In this document: piece after piece, positions 38,592 through 48,855 of the stretch
How positions within the stretch are numbered: the first letter of the stretch is position 1
How the letters are laid out: each line of letters begins with the position of its first letter
Source: Rufibacter glacialis
GTDB lineage: Bacteria; Bacteroidota; Bacteroidia; Cytophagales; Hymenobacteraceae
Reading direction: 5' to 3'
Assembly (NCBI RefSeq): GCF_008271745.1
Contig: NZ_VKKZ01000010.1
Location: 248,001 to 312,000, forward strand
Length of the DNA stretch: 64,000 bases
Position numbers and translations under genes: made by a program
Notes under the pieces: generated by a model
What the model was told of the DNA's origin: nothing
Database searches by the model: none
Seen by the model: only the letters and a program-made list of their open reading frames with translations

Positions 38592-39110
38592 ATGTCTAAA
38601 TTAAATATCAGAAGCATTAAAGCAAGCGAGATAGAACTCAAAGAACGAGTTGTTGCTATCAATCGGGTTGCTAAAGTAGTGAAAGGTGGTAGAAGATTCA
38701 GTTTCTCTGCCATTGTGGTGGTAGGCGATGGAAACGGAGTAGTTGGATACGGCTTAGGCAAGGCAAACGAAGTGACTGATGCTATTGCCAAAGGTATTGA
38801 TGACGCCAAGAAGAACCTTGTTCGTGTACCTATGTACAAGCATACGGTTCCTCATCCAATGGAAGGCAAATTCTCTGGTGGTTTTGTATTGATCAAGCCA
38901 GCTGCTCCAGGTACTGGAGTTCTAGCCGGTGGTGCAATGAGAGCCGTTTTAGAGAGTGCTGGTATCAAAGATGTATTAGCAAAGTCTAAAGGGTCTTCCA
39001 ACCCTCACAACGTGGTGAAAGCAACTTTTGATGCCTTGTCTAAGATGCGTGATCCATTGGTAGTTGCTCAGCAACGCGGTATTAGTTTACAACGTGTATT
39101 CAACGGGTAG
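38592..39110 (+). CDS. rpsE: 30S ribosomal protein S5
   Basis: 172 residues. [39 protein letters not shown] and the C-terminal [20 protein letters not shown] are conserved. Important for decoding fidelity. Confidence 0.97.
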   Translation: MSKLNIRSIKASEIELKERVVAINRVAKVVKGGRRFSFSAIVVVGDGNGVVGYGLGKANEVTDAIAKGIDDAKKNLVRVPMYKHTVPHPMEGKFSGGFVLIKPAAPGTGVLAGGAMRAVLESAGIKDVLAKSKGSSNPHNVVKATFDALSKMRDPLVVAQQRGISLQRVFNG

Positions 39111-39112
39111 TC

Positions 39113-39292
39113 ATGGCAAGTGTAGAAATCACCCAGATCAAAAGCATTATTGATCGTCCTGAAAGACAGAAGCAGACCATTAAGGCGCTGGGTCTTGGCA
39201 AGATCAATAAGACGGTAACGAAAGAGTTGACCCCTCAGATCGCAGGTATGGTTAACCGTGTACAACATTTAGTATCGATTAAGGAGGTCTAA
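39113..39292 (+). CDS. rpmD: 50S ribosomal protein L30
   Basis: A short gene of 59 residues (ATG 39113, TAA 39290-39292). The translation starts MASVEITQIKSIIDRPERQK and continues TIKALGLGKINKTVTKEL; the pattern IKALGLGKI..V is the L30 signature. It lies 2 bp after rpsE and 1 bp before rplO, its normal place. Confidence 0.95.
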   Translation: MASVEITQIKSIIDRPERQKQTIKALGLGKINKTVTKELTPQIAGMVNRVQHLVSIKEV

Positions 39293-39293
39293 A

Positions 39294-39740
39294 ATGAACT
39301 TAAGTAATTTAAAACCTGCTGAAGGTTCTGTAAAGAACCGGAAGAGAATTGGTCGCGGTACCGGTTCTGGTAGAGGAGGTACTTCTACCCGTGGACATAA
39401 AGGAGCTAAATCTCGCTCAGGATACTCATCCAAAGCAGGTTTTGAAGGTGGTCAGATGCCATTGGTACGCCGTGTGCCTAAATTCGGTTTCAAGAACATT
39501 AACCGGGTTGAATATACAGCGGTAAATCTTGATGTACTTCAAAATTTAGCTTCTAAAGCTGGAAATGCTGTTATTGACTTTGCTGTATTCCGTGAAAACG
39601 GCTTAGCTTCAAAGAATGATAATATCAAGATTCTTGGAAGAGGCGAAGTTACTACTGCCATTGAGGTGCATGCCCATGCGTTCTCTCAGGCTGCAGTAGA
39701 GGCTATTGAAAAAGCAGGCGGCAAGGTAGTGACTCTGTAA
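39294..39740 (+). CDS. rplO: 50S ribosomal protein L15
   Basis: 148 residues. MNLSNLKPAEGSVKNRKRIG, then GRGTGSGRGGTSTRGHKGAK and the GFEGGQMPLVRRVPKFGF segment identify L15. Assembly protein, directly followed by secY. Confidence 0.97.
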   Translation: MNLSNLKPAEGSVKNRKRIGRGTGSGRGGTSTRGHKGAKSRSGYSSKAGFEGGQMPLVRRVPKFGFKNINRVEYTAVNLDVLQNLASKAGNAVIDFAVFRENGLASKNDNIKILGRGEVTTAIEVHAHAFSQAAVEAIEKAGGKVVTL

Positions 39741-39743
39741 CAG

Positions 39744-41069
39744 ATGAAGAAGCTGATTTCTACTCTTAAGAATATTTTTGCGATTGAAGATTTGCGAGTT
39801 AGAATCCTAAATACTTTAGGATTCATCGCAATTTTCAGGTTAGGTTCTTATGTAGTTTTACCCGGTATTGATCCCAATCAGTTAGGAGGTGACTCAACAG
39901 GAATCTTAGGCTTATTAGATGCCTTTCTAGGTGGAGCATTTAGCAATGCATCCATTTTTGCGTTGGGGATCATGCCTTACATCTCTGCTTCTATCGTTCT
40001 ACAGCTTCTAACCATTGCGGTTCCTTATTTCCAGAAATTGCAAAAAGAAGGAGAATCTGGCCGTAAGAAAATCAATCAGTACACCCGGGTATTAACCATT
40101 GTTATCACCCTGGCGCAATCAGTGGGCTTCCTGGCCACCATTAACGCTGATGCGATTGATCCTTCTGTTGCCGGTCCTCTCTTCACTATCTCTTCCATGA
40201 TTATCCTTACCGCAGGAACCATGTTCTGTATGTGGTTGGGAGAGAAGATCACCGATAAGGGCATAGGTAACGGTATCTCCATGTTGATCATGATTGGTAT
40301 TGTTTCCAGACTCCCCGGTGCTTTGGTAGGAGAGGCAATGGCCTTAGGTTTAGGTCGTGCCTTGATCTTCATCCTGGAATTGATCATTCTTTTCTTCGTA
40401 GTTATGAGTGTAGTAATGCTTACTCAGGCTATTAGAAGAATACCTGTACAGTATGCTAAGCAAGTAGGTGGAAGCGCTTCCTTGCAAGCTGGTCAAAGAC
40501 AATTCATTCCTCTGAAGGTGAACGCCGCAGGGGTAATGCCTATCATCTTTGCCCAATCTCTGATGTTCTTGCCGGGTATGGTGGCTTCTTTCTGGAGAAA
40601 TGAAAGTGATTTGGCCAATGAGATTGGTAACGTCTTTTCAGACTATACCTCCTGGCAATACAATTTATCCTTTGCAGTTCTTATCATCATCTTTACCTTC
40701 TTCTATACCGCCATCAGTGTGAATCCTAACCAGATTTCTGATGATTTGAAAAGAAGCGGTGGATTTGTTCCCGGGGTGAAACCTGGTTTGGCTACTTCTG
40801 AATTCATTGATGAAGTGTTGACCAGAATCACATTACCAGGGGCTATCTTCCTAGCCTTTATTGCTATTCTTCCTTCTATTGCCATGTTATTTGGCATAAC
40901 CAGAGAGTTTGCTGCTTTCTTTGGCGGTACTTCTTTGATTATCTTAGTAGGGGTGGTATTAGATACGCTGAACCAAATTGAAAGCTATTTGTTGATGCGC
41001 CATTATGATGGAATGATGAAATCTGGTAAACTCAGAGGTCGTTCAAAAAATATAGCGGTTGCTTCCTAA
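39744..41069 (+). CDS. secY: Preprotein translocase subunit SecY
   Basis: 441 residues with about ten transmembrane segments. LGFIAIFRLGSYVVLPGIDP at TM1, a plug/TM2 region (GGAFSNASIFALGIMPYISA), the ribosome/SecA-binding loop PVQYAKQVGG, and the C-terminal loop NQISDDLKRSGGFVPGVKPG. Forms the membrane channel with SecE (15406-15597). Confidence 0.97.
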   Translation: MKKLISTLKNIFAIEDLRVRILNTLGFIAIFRLGSYVVLPGIDPNQLGGDSTGILGLLDAFLGGAFSNASIFALGIMPYISASIVLQLLTIAVPYFQKLQKEGESGRKKINQYTRVLTIVITLAQSVGFLATINADAIDPSVAGPLFTISSMIILTAGTMFCMWLGEKITDKGIGNGISMLIMIGIVSRLPGALVGEAMALGLGRALIFILELIILFFVVMSVVMLTQAIRRIPVQYAKQVGGSASLQAGQRQFIPLKVNAAGVMPIIFAQSLMFLPGMVASFWRNESDLANEIGNVFSDYTSWQYNLSFAVLIIIFTFFYTAISVNPNQISDDLKRSGGFVPGVKPGLATSEFIDEVLTRITLPGAIFLAFIAILPSIAMLFGITREFAAFFGGTSLIILVGVVLDTLNQIESYLLMRHYDGMMKSGKLRGRSKNIAVAS

Positions 41070-41072
41070 GGA

Positions 41073-41843
41073 ATGATTATTTATAAGACCGAAGAAGAAA
41101 TCGAGCTTATCAAAGAAAGTGCTAACATCCTCAGCCAGGTACACGGCGAAATAGCCAAGTATGTTGCTGAGGGTGTTACTACCTTAAAGTTAGATTCCAT
41201 TGCTGAGGAATTTATTTCTGATCACGGTGGTTCTCCTTCTTTCAAGGGATATAACGGATTCAAACATAGTCTTTGCATTAGTTTGAACTCTGAAGTGGTA
41301 CATGGTATACCTAGCACGTATGCTCTACAGTCTGGAGATGTTGTATCTATAGACTGTGGAGTTTTTTTTAAGGGTTTCCATAGTGATAGTGCCTATTCCC
41401 ACCCGGTAGGCGATGTTGCACCAGAGGTTCTTGATTTACTGGCCCGTACCAAAGAGTCTTTGTATAAAGGCATTGAATGGGCCGTGGCAGGAGCCAGAAT
41501 TGGGGATATTGGCCATGCCGTCCAAACCCATGTGGAGCAATTTGGATATGGGGTGGTTCGTGAACTGGTAGGGCATGGATTAGGCCGCAGCTTACATGAA
41601 GGTCCGGAAGTTCCTAATTACGGGAAAAGAGGGCAGGGTATGAAATTGCAGGAAGGTCTAGTACTGGCAATTGAGCCTATGGTCAACTTAGGCTCAAGGC
41701 ATGTGGTTCAGGAAAATGATGGTTGGACTATCAGAACCCGTGATAAAAAGCCTTCTGCGCATTTTGAACATACGGTAGTGGTTCGGAAAGGCAAAGCAGA
41801 GATTTTAACTACTTTTGATTACATAGATAAAGCACTAAACTAA
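41073..41843 (+). CDS. map: Methionine aminopeptidase, type I
   Basis: Removes the initiator Met from nascent proteins. 256 residues. Metal ligands are visible in SIDCGVFFKGFHSDSAYSHP (two Asp), GHGLGRSLHEGPEVPNYGKR (His), IEPMVNLGS (Glu) and the final HFEHTVVV (catalytic His, then a Glu). Conserved secY-map-infA order. Confidence 0.97.
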   Translation: MIIYKTEEEIELIKESANILSQVHGEIAKYVAEGVTTLKLDSIAEEFISDHGGSPSFKGYNGFKHSLCISLNSEVVHGIPSTYALQSGDVVSIDCGVFFKGFHSDSAYSHPVGDVAPEVLDLLARTKESLYKGIEWAVAGARIGDIGHAVQTHVEQFGYGVVRELVGHGLGRSLHEGPEVPNYGKRGQGMKLQEGLVLAIEPMVNLGSRHVVQENDGWTIRTRDKKPSAHFEHTVVVRKGKAEILTTFDYIDKALN

Positions 41844-41846
41844 TAC

Positions 41847-42065
41847 ATGGCTAAACAGTCTTCCATCGAACAAGACGGTACCATCATTGAGGCACTATCC
41901 AATGCAATGTTTCGGGTAGAATTAGAAAATGGCCATCAAGTTATTGCTCACATCTCCGGAAAGATGCGGATGCACTACATCAAAATTCTTCCTGGTGACA
42001 GAGTAAAATTGGAAATGTCTCCTTACGACCTTAGTAAAGGCAGAATAGTTTACAGATACAAATAA
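41847..42065 (+). CDS. infA: Translation initiation factor IF-1
   Basis: 72 residues, single S1/OB fold: [40 protein letters not shown] and [20 protein letters not shown]. Three bases after map; rpmJ follows 4 bp later. Confidence 0.97.
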   Translation: MAKQSSIEQDGTIIEALSNAMFRVELENGHQVIAHISGKMRMHYIKILPGDRVKLEMSPYDLSKGRIVYRYK

Positions 42066-42069
42066 ACAG

Positions 42070-42186
42070 ATGAAAGTAAAAGCGTCAGTTAAGAAGCGCA
42101 GTGAAGACTGCAAGGTGATCAGACGTAAAGGGAAGCTTTACGTGATCAACAAGAAGAATCCACGTTATAAACAAAGACAAGGTTAA
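42070..42186 (+). CDS. rpmJ: 50S ribosomal protein L36
   Basis: A very short gene, 38 residues (ATG 42070, TAA 42184-42186). [20 protein letters not shown], then [18 protein letters not shown]. Only one Cys remains of the zinc-binding set of classical L36, so this is the zinc-free type. Position between infA and rpsM is canonical. Confidence 0.95.
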   Translation: MKVKASVKKRSEDCKVIRRKGKLYVINKKNPRYKQRQG

Positions 42187-42196
42187 TTTTTAAAAC

Positions 42197-42574
42197 ATGG
42201 CTAGAATAGCAGGAGTTGATATTCCAGATAACAAAAGAGGCGAGATCGCTTTGACTTACATCTACGGCATTGGCCGTAAGGCGTCACAGTCTATTTTGGT
42301 GAAAGCTGGGGTGGATCTTGACAAGAAAGTGAAAGATTGGAGCGAGGAAGAAGCGGGTGAAATCCGTAACGTCATTGCTACTGAGCACAAAGTTGAAGGT
42401 GTTCTTCGTTCTGAAGTTCAATTGCACATCAAGCGTTTGATGGACATTGGTTCTTATCGGGGTCTACGTCACAGAAAAGGTTTACCAGTAAGAGGTCAGA
42501 GAACTAAAAACAACTCTAGAACCAGAAAAGGTAAGCGTAAAACTGTTGCAAACAAGAAGAAGGCATCTAAATAA
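42197..42574 (+). CDS. rpsM: 30S ribosomal protein S13
   Basis: 125 residues. [20 protein letters not shown], then [35 protein letters not shown] and [10 protein letters not shown]. Contacts the P-site tRNA and the L5 bridge. Confidence 0.97.
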   Translation: MARIAGVDIPDNKRGEIALTYIYGIGRKASQSILVKAGVDLDKKVKDWSEEEAGEIRNVIATEHKVEGVLRSEVQLHIKRLMDIGSYRGLRHRKGLPVRGQRTKNNSRTRKGKRKTVANKKKASK

Positions 42575-42584
42575 TTAAACGACA

Positions 42585-42977
42585 ATGGCTCAGAAAAGAA
42601 AAGATAAAGCCAAGAAGCGCGTGGTTGTGGTGGAGCCTGTTGGTCAGGTACACATCAAAGCTTCTTTCAACAATATTATTATCTCTGTTACCAACATCAA
42701 CGGCCAGGTAATCTCCTGGGCTTCTGCTGGTAAAATGGGATTCAAAGGGTCTAAGAAAAATACTCCTTACGCTGCCCAGATGGCTGCTGCCGATTGCGGT
42801 AAAGTAGCTTACGAGGCCGGCTTGAGAAAGGCTGAAGTTTTTGTTAAGGGCCCAGGTGCAGGACGTGAGTCTGCTATCCGGACTATGCAAAACGTAGGTA
42901 TTGAAATCACTTCTATCAAAGACGTGACTCCACTTCCTCACAACGGATGTCGTCCTCCAAAACGCAGAAGAGTTTAA
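42585..42977 (+). CDS. rpsK: 30S ribosomal protein S11
   Basis: 130 residues. [40 protein letters not shown] and [20 protein letters not shown] are conserved, ending in [12 protein letters not shown]. Platform protein near the mRNA exit. Confidence 0.97.
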   Translation: MAQKRKDKAKKRVVVVEPVGQVHIKASFNNIIISVTNINGQVISWASAGKMGFKGSKKNTPYAAQMAAADCGKVAYEAGLRKAEVFVKGPGAGRESAIRTMQNVGIEITSIKDVTPLPHNGCRPPKRRRV

Positions 42978-42998
42978 GGATATTATTTAGTATTAGAA

Positions 42999-43604
42999 AT
43001 GGCAAGATACACAGGCCCCAAGAGTAAAATCTCTAGAAGATATAACGAACCAATTTTTGGACCTAGCAAAGCCTTAGCTAAAAAAGCTTATGGTCCAGGT
43101 ATGCATGGTCGTGGTCGGAGAAAAAAGCAATCTGAATACGCGATCCAGTTGATGGAGAAGCAGAAAGCCAAATACATCTACGGTGTGTTGGAGCGTCAGT
43201 TTGCCAATTTATTTGACAAAGCAGCCCGTAAACAAGGTATCACTGGTGAGAACTTACTTGCTTTACTAGAGGCAAGATTAGATAACACCGTGTATCGTTT
43301 AGGAATTGCCCCCACAAGACGTGGTGCGCGGCAATTAGTGAACCACAACCACATTCTTGTGAATGGTGACGTGGTGAACATCGCTTCTTACACCCTGCGT
43401 CCTGGTGATGTAGTAAGTGTACGCGAAAAATCAAAATCATTAGAAGCTATTACACACAGCCTTGCTGGCCGTAATGCTCGTGCGTTTACTTGGTTAGAGT
43501 GGGATGGCGGCCTGATGGCTGGTAAATTCATCTCTAATCCCCAGCGTGATCAGATCCCTGAGAAAATCCAGGAGCAGCTGATTGTAGAGCTTTACTCTAA
43601 GTAA
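42999..43604 (+). CDS. rpsD: 30S ribosomal protein S4
   Basis: 201 residues. [20 protein letters not shown] at the N-terminus (no zinc cysteines) and an S4 RNA-binding domain with [20 protein letters not shown] then [15 protein letters not shown] primary 16S binder and, in enterobacteria, the alpha-operon repressor. Confidence 0.97.
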   Translation: MARYTGPKSKISRRYNEPIFGPSKALAKKAYGPGMHGRGRRKKQSEYAIQLMEKQKAKYIYGVLERQFANLFDKAARKQGITGENLLALLEARLDNTVYRLGIAPTRRGARQLVNHNHILVNGDVVNIASYTLRPGDVVSVREKSKSLEAITHSLAGRNARAFTWLEWDGGLMAGKFISNPQRDQIPEKIQEQLIVELYSK

Positions 43605-43642
43605 TACCTTCTAAGTTAAGTGTCAACCTTAAACCAGCAATC

Positions 43643-44632
43643 ATGTCAATATTAGCCTTTCAAATGCCAGAGAAAGTCGTGATGGAGAAATCCGATGACT
43701 TTAATGGGCAATTTGAATTTAAGCCGCTAGAAAAGGGCTATGGTGTAACCATTGGGAATGCGCTGAGAAGAATTCTTCTCTCCTCATTGGAGGGATATGC
43801 CATCTCCAGCATCCGTGTTCCTAGTGTGCTCCATGAGTTCTCTACCATTGAAGGTGTGGTTGAAGATGTCTCTGAAATTATCCTGAACCTGAAAATGGTT
43901 CGGTTCAAGAAAATTGGTGACCTGGTTGATGATAAAATCACCGTTAGCATCAGCAAGCAAGATACCTTCACAGCCGGAGACATCAACAAGTTCTCTGGTT
44001 CTTTTCAGGTGTTAAACCCTGAGTTGGTAATTTGCCACCTTGATCCTGAATCTTCCTTTGAAATTGAATTAACTGTTCAAAAAGGGAGAGGATACGTTCC
44101 TGCTGAGGAAAACAGACCTGCAGATCAGGTTTTTGGCCAGATCGCGATTGATGCTATTTTCACGCCTGTAAAGAATGTGAAATATAGCGTTGAGAACACG
44201 CGGGTAGAGCAGAAAACTGACTACGAGCGTCTCTTGCTTGAAATCACGACAGATGGATCCATCCATCCGGAAGATGCGTTGAAAGGTGCTGCCAATATCT
44301 TGATCCAGCATTTCATGCTTTTCTCTGACAACACCATGACGTTTGAAACTGTGAAACCTGAAGAGGAAGAAGCAGTAGATGAGGAAATGCTGCATATGAG
44401 AAAGGTGTTGAAGACTCCTTTGCATGACATGGATTTATCTGTACGTGCCTACAACTGCCTCAAAGCAGCTGATATCAGAACCTTGGGTGACCTGGTGCAA
44501 CTAGATCTTTCTGATATGATGAAATTCCGTAACTTCGGGAAGAAATCATTGACAGAGTTAGAGAACCTAGTGCAAGAAAAAGGTCTTACCTTTGGCATGG
44601 ATATCGCCAAATACAAATTAGAAGAAGATTAG
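43643..44632 (+). CDS. rpoA: RNA polymerase alpha subunit
   Basis: 329 residues. The N-terminal assembly domain has [20 protein letters not shown] and [14 protein letters not shown]; an acidic linker ([10 protein letters not shown]) leads to the C-terminal domain with [20 protein letters not shown] and [18 protein letters not shown]. Start ATG 43643 is 38 bp after rpsD. Confidence 0.97.
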   Translation: MSILAFQMPEKVVMEKSDDFNGQFEFKPLEKGYGVTIGNALRRILLSSLEGYAISSIRVPSVLHEFSTIEGVVEDVSEIILNLKMVRFKKIGDLVDDKITVSISKQDTFTAGDINKFSGSFQVLNPELVICHLDPESSFEIELTVQKGRGYVPAEENRPADQVFGQIAIDAIFTPVKNVKYSVENTRVEQKTDYERLLLEITTDGSIHPEDALKGAANILIQHFMLFSDNTMTFETVKPEEEEAVDEEMLHMRKVLKTPLHDMDLSVRAYNCLKAADIRTLGDLVQLDLSDMMKFRNFGKKSLTELENLVQEKGLTFGMDIAKYKLEED

Positions 44633-44700
44633 TAATCCTACGGCATAATTCCCGATCCCGTAAAGGTTGATCGACGGTATGCACGTGCACAATCAAAAAA

Positions 44701-45225
44701 ATGAGACACGGTAAAAAGAACAATCACTTAGGTAGGACTGCTGCCCATCGTGCCGCTATGCTTTCAAACATGGCTGCCTCGCTTATTCTTCACAAGCGCT
44801 TAGTTACTACTGTTGCGAAGGCGAAAGCCCTTCGTAAGTATGCTGAGCCTTTGTTGACCAAAGGAAAAAGCGACACCACGCACTCTCGTCGTACAGTTTT
44901 CTCTTATCTTCAGAGCAAAGAGGCGGTGAAAGAGTTGTTTGATGGTATTGCTGGCAAAATCGCTAACCGTCCGGGAGGTTACACTCGTATCCTTAAAACA
45001 GGAACCCGTCTTGGTGACAACGCAGAGATGTGTATCATTGAGCTGGTTGACTACAATGAGGATATGTTGAGCACTACCGGTACATCTACTGCTGGAAAAG
45101 CTAAAACCAGACGTCGTTCTTCAGGTAAGAAAAAAGAAGAGGGTCAGGCTACTACTGACACTCCTGCTTCTTCAACTGAAGGAACAGCAGCCGCTGGTTC
45201 TGCAGATACACCATCAGCAGAATAA
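44701..45225 (+). CDS. rplQ: 50S ribosomal protein L17 with low-complexity C-terminal tail
   Basis: 174 residues, about 50 longer than the core family. [20 protein letters not shown], then [20 protein letters not shown]. After residue ~127 a Lys/Arg-rich stretch ([14 protein letters not shown]) is followed by a Thr/Ser/Ala-rich acidic tail. Last gene of the rplC-led cluster. Confidence 0.96.
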   Translation: MRHGKKNNHLGRTAAHRAAMLSNMAASLILHKRLVTTVAKAKALRKYAEPLLTKGKSDTTHSRRTVFSYLQSKEAVKELFDGIAGKIANRPGGYTRILKTGTRLGDNAEMCIIELVDYNEDMLSTTGTSTAGKAKTRRRSSGKKKEEGQATTDTPASSTEGTAAAGSADTPSAE

Positions 45226-45245
45226 CAAGAATGCAATAATTAATG

Positions 45246-45279
45246 AAAAGGGATACGAGATTACTCGTATCCCTTTTTT
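45246..45279 (+). terminator. Terminator of the ribosomal cluster
   Basis: AAAAGGGATACGAG (45246-45259) pairs perfectly with CTCGTATCCCTTTT (45264-45277) around ATTA, followed by further Ts. It is 20 bp after rplQ. Confidence 0.95.
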
Positions 45280-45286
45280 ATTTTTG
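45279..45286 (+). promoter_or_regulatory. -7 element (TATTTTTG) for carA, abutting the rplQ terminator
   Basis: A perfect TAnnTTTG whose first T is the last T of the terminator tail, 17 bp before carA. The expected -33 position falls in the hairpin and has no TTG, so the promoter is only half supported. Confidence 0.45.
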
Positions 45287-45303
45287 CCACATATCTAATC
45301 CGA

Positions 45304-46416
45304 ATGAAGCTTCACACAACAACTGATGCAGTATTGGTGCTGGAAGACGGCACCGTGTTCCAAGGGAAAAGCCTTGGGAAAATAGGAACCACCGGCGGGG
45401 AAGTCTGCTTTAACACCGGAATGACAGGGTACCAGGAAATTTTCACCGATCCTTCCTATTATGGTCAGATTGTGATTACCACCGTGTCACACGTGGGCAA
45501 TTACGGGGTTCAACCAGAGGAAGTAGAATCTGGCAACATTCAGATCAAAGGGTTGGTGTGCAAAGAATTCTCGCACCATTTCTCGCGTAAAACCGCCGAA
45601 GGCTCTTTACAAGAGTATTTTGAAAAGGCGGGTATTGTGGGCATCTGTGAAATTGACACCCGGGAACTGGTAAGGCACGTGCGCGATAAAGGCGCCATGA
45701 ATGCCATCATCTCCTCAGACAATGCCGATGTGGAAGATCTGAAAAGGCTGCTCAAAGAAGTCCCTTCCATGGATGGCCTGGAGCTTTCCTCCAAGGTTAC
45801 TACCCTTGAGCAGTATGATCTGCCCGTGGAAAACAGGAGGTTCAAAGTGGCCGTGCTGGACTTGGGTGTAAAACGCAATATCCTCAATAACCTTACCAGT
45901 AGAGGCTGTGAGTGCCGCGTTTTCCCCTATGGTACTACCTTTGAAGAAATGGAAGCCTGGGGCCCGGATGGCTATTTTATCTCCAATGGCCCTGGTGACC
46001 CTGCCGTGACCAATGAAGCGGTGAGAAGCGTGGAGCAGATCCTGGCGGTAGAGAGACCTATGTTTGGTATTTGCATGGGACACCAGATCCTGGCGCAGGC
46101 CAACGGTATTCCTACCTATAAGATGCACAACGGCCACCGTGGGCTTAACCACCCCGTAAAGAACCTGATTACGGGTAAAAGCGAGATCACCTCGCAGAAC
46201 CACGGGTTTGCCGTAGATGCTGACGCAGTTAGAAACCACCCTAATGTGGAGATCACGCACATCAACCTGAATGACAATACCGTGGAAGGTATCAGAATAA
46301 AGAACAAACCTGCGTTCTCTGTGCAGTACCACCCAGAATCCTCACCAGGGCCTCATGATTCTGAGTACCTGTTTGACCTCTTCGTGGAGATGCTGGAGAA
46401 AGAAAAGAATTCCTAA
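45304..46416 (+). CDS. carA: Carbamoyl-phosphate synthase small subunit
   Basis: 370 residues. Glutaminase subunit that feeds ammonia to CarB for arginine and pyrimidine synthesis. The N-terminal CPSase domain has LVLEDGTVFQGKSLG and CFNTGMTGYQEIFTDPSYYG; the class I amidotransferase domain has the nucleophile Cys257 in FGICMGHQILAQ and the His/Glu pair in YHPESSPGPHDSEYLF. carB is not adjacent. 16 bp before eno, so both may be cotranscribed. Confidence 0.96.
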   Translation: MKLHTTTDAVLVLEDGTVFQGKSLGKIGTTGGEVCFNTGMTGYQEIFTDPSYYGQIVITTVSHVGNYGVQPEEVESGNIQIKGLVCKEFSHHFSRKTAEGSLQEYFEKAGIVGICEIDTRELVRHVRDKGAMNAIISSDNADVEDLKRLLKEVPSMDGLELSSKVTTLEQYDLPVENRRFKVAVLDLGVKRNILNNLTSRGCECRVFPYGTTFEEMEAWGPDGYFISNGPGDPAVTNEAVRSVEQILAVERPMFGICMGHQILAQANGIPTYKMHNGHRGLNHPVKNLITGKSEITSQNHGFAVDADAVRNHPNVEITHINLNDNTVEGIRIKNKPAFSVQYHPESSPGPHDSEYLFDLFVEMLEKEKNS

Positions 46417-46426
46417 CTCAAACTAG

Positions 46427-47710
<1,284 letters not shown>

Positions 47711-47835
47711 TTTGCCTGAGAAGCCAATCTGGCTGCGGCTGTTTTGAATCCGTTTTTTAGAAAACAGGACAAAAACTGAAATTGCATAATTGATGGGCTT
47801 CTTGTGCAGATACCTTCTGGAAACTTTGTAAATTC

Positions 47836-47868
47836 ATGGCGGCAAGCAAACACTTGCCGCCATTTTTT
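47836..47868 (+). terminator. Terminator of eno, or leader hairpin of the FtsB-like gene
   Basis: ATGGCGGCAAG (47836-47846) pairs with CTTGCCGCCAT (47853-47863) around CAAACA, followed by six T. It ends only 8 bp before the next start codon. Confidence 0.85.
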
Positions 47869-47876
47869 GTTTTCCT

Positions 47877-48179
47877 ATGTTAGCACGCGTCCCTAAATTC
47901 TTCCGGAACTTCTATTTCCTGACCAGTCTGGCCTTTCTGGTATGGATGTTCTTCTTTGACTCCAATGACTTCGTGACCCAGTTCCAGACCAGCCGCAAGC
48001 TGAACATCCTGGAAGAGGAGCGCGACTATTACCTGGAGAAGATTGCCGAGGTGCAGAAAGACCGGAAAGAACTCATGAGTAACCCCGAACTGCTGGAGAA
48101 ATTCGCCCGGGAAAAATACCTCATGAAAAAGCCCACCGAGGAACTCTACCTCATTGTGGAGAAAGAGGAAGAAAAGTAA
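47877..48179 (+). CDS. FtsB/DivIC-type septum formation initiator
   Basis: 100 residues. One N-terminal transmembrane segment (NFYFLTSLAFLVWMFFF) is followed by a coiled coil (ILEEERDYYLEKIAEVQKDR) and the conserved FAREKYLMKKPTEELYLI end. Bitopic divisome protein that bridges FtsL/FtsQ-like partners. The eno-ftsB neighbourhood is widespread in bacteria. ATG 47877 lies just behind a terminator-like hairpin. Confidence 0.9.
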   Translation: MLARVPKFFRNFYFLTSLAFLVWMFFFDSNDFVTQFQTSRKLNILEEERDYYLEKIAEVQKDRKELMSNPELLEKFAREKYLMKKPTEELYLIVEKEEEK

Positions 48180-48194
48180 GCTACTTGTACCCCA

Positions 48195-48240
48195 TAAAGC
48201 AGAACGCGCCGCCCTGGAAAGAGTGGCGCGTTCTGCTTTA
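48195..48240 (+). terminator. Hairpin behind the FtsB-like gene
   Basis: A 16-bp stem (48195-48210 with 48225-48240) around a 14-nt loop, 15 bp after the stop codon. The T-tract is short, so termination strength is uncertain. Confidence 0.7.
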
Positions 48241-48349
48241 AATAGCTTTATGAGAAGTTTTTAGCCTGTTTTTCATAAAAAACCTTGTAATAAATCTTTC
48301 TTATAATGGACCTTCCCTATGATCAACTTCTCTTTTAATCAATCTTCCT

Positions 48350-48608
48350 TATAAACAGCCAATCGTCTCCTTTCTAATTTGTCGTACTGATCCATTCTAT
48401 TTCCATTCCTGTAATCCGCCATTGTTGGTGTTCCCAGGGGCCAACAATACAGACGCAGACGCCTTTCCGCTTGCTGGTGAAAACACGCAGCAAGGGCCTG
48501 GGTACTTTCATTTGACTTTACTAAACAGATTCAAAGTATTCTATTAACAGCCAAGCTTCTCTTTTTCTAATTTGTCGTATTGTCCATTCTATTCCCATTC
48601 CCATTTCT
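48350..48608. repeat. Direct duplication of a ~65-bp intergenic segment
   Basis: The stretch with AACAGCCAATCGTCTCC, TTTCTAATTTGTCGTACTG and CCATTCTATTTCCATTCC (48353-48415) recurs as AACAGCCAAGCTTCTC, TTTCTAATTTGTCGTATTG and CCATTCTATTCCCATTCC (48545-48604). About 130 bp separate the copies. Confidence 0.6.
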
Positions 48609-48646
48609 GTCATCCTGAAAGGATCTTGTGGGCGAACTAGAAATGC
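48608..48646. repeat. Dispersed 39-bp repeat, copy 1 (TGTCATCCTGAAAGGATCTT family)
   Basis: Begins TGTCATCCTGAAAGGATCTT and continues GTGGGCGAACTAGAAATGC. The reverse complement of 62157-62195 matches at 36 of 39 positions. A shorter inverted relative (AAGATCTTTCCAAGATAACA) ends this unit near 48698. Confidence 0.7.
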
Positions 48647-48778
48647 GTGAAAGAAGCCTTGCTACCGTTCGCTACCAAGATCTTTCCAAGATAACATTAG
48701 GGTTTTTGAGCCTGGTTCTCAGAAAAGTAGCCGGAAACACTATTCAGTTTAATCGTAAAAACGCCTCCCTTGAAAATA

Positions 48779-48809
48779 AAAGAGCGCCTTACTGGGTAAG
48801 GCGCTCTTT
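48779..48809 (-). terminator. Terminator of the HscA/DnaK-like gene
   Basis: AAAGAGCGCCTTA (48779-48791) pairs with TAAGGCGCTCTTT (48797-48809), 13 bp, loop CTGGG. On the minus strand it is followed by TTTATTTTC, 47 bp after the stop codon. Confidence 0.88.
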
Positions 48810-48855
48810 GGCAAATTGTTTAAGCCGACTTTTCTGAAAACAGCCTCAAAACAGG

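Larger units (their letters stand above)
48241..48855. other. Repeat-rich gap without a gene
   Basis: About 615 bp. Contains a duplicated ~70-bp segment (48350-48415 and 48541-48608), an ATTGTTGG/CCAACAAT hairpin (48421-48428/48441-48448), a dispersed repeat at 48608-48646 with an inverted partial copy near 48678-48698, and the terminator of the chaperone gene. A 69-codon open frame at 48628-48837 overlaps these repeats and is not convincing. Confidence 0.55.

Noticed and set aside
48628-48837. 69-codon open frame in the gap before the chaperone gene
   Set aside because: Overlaps a dispersed repeat and the terminator hairpin; composition is not protein-like.
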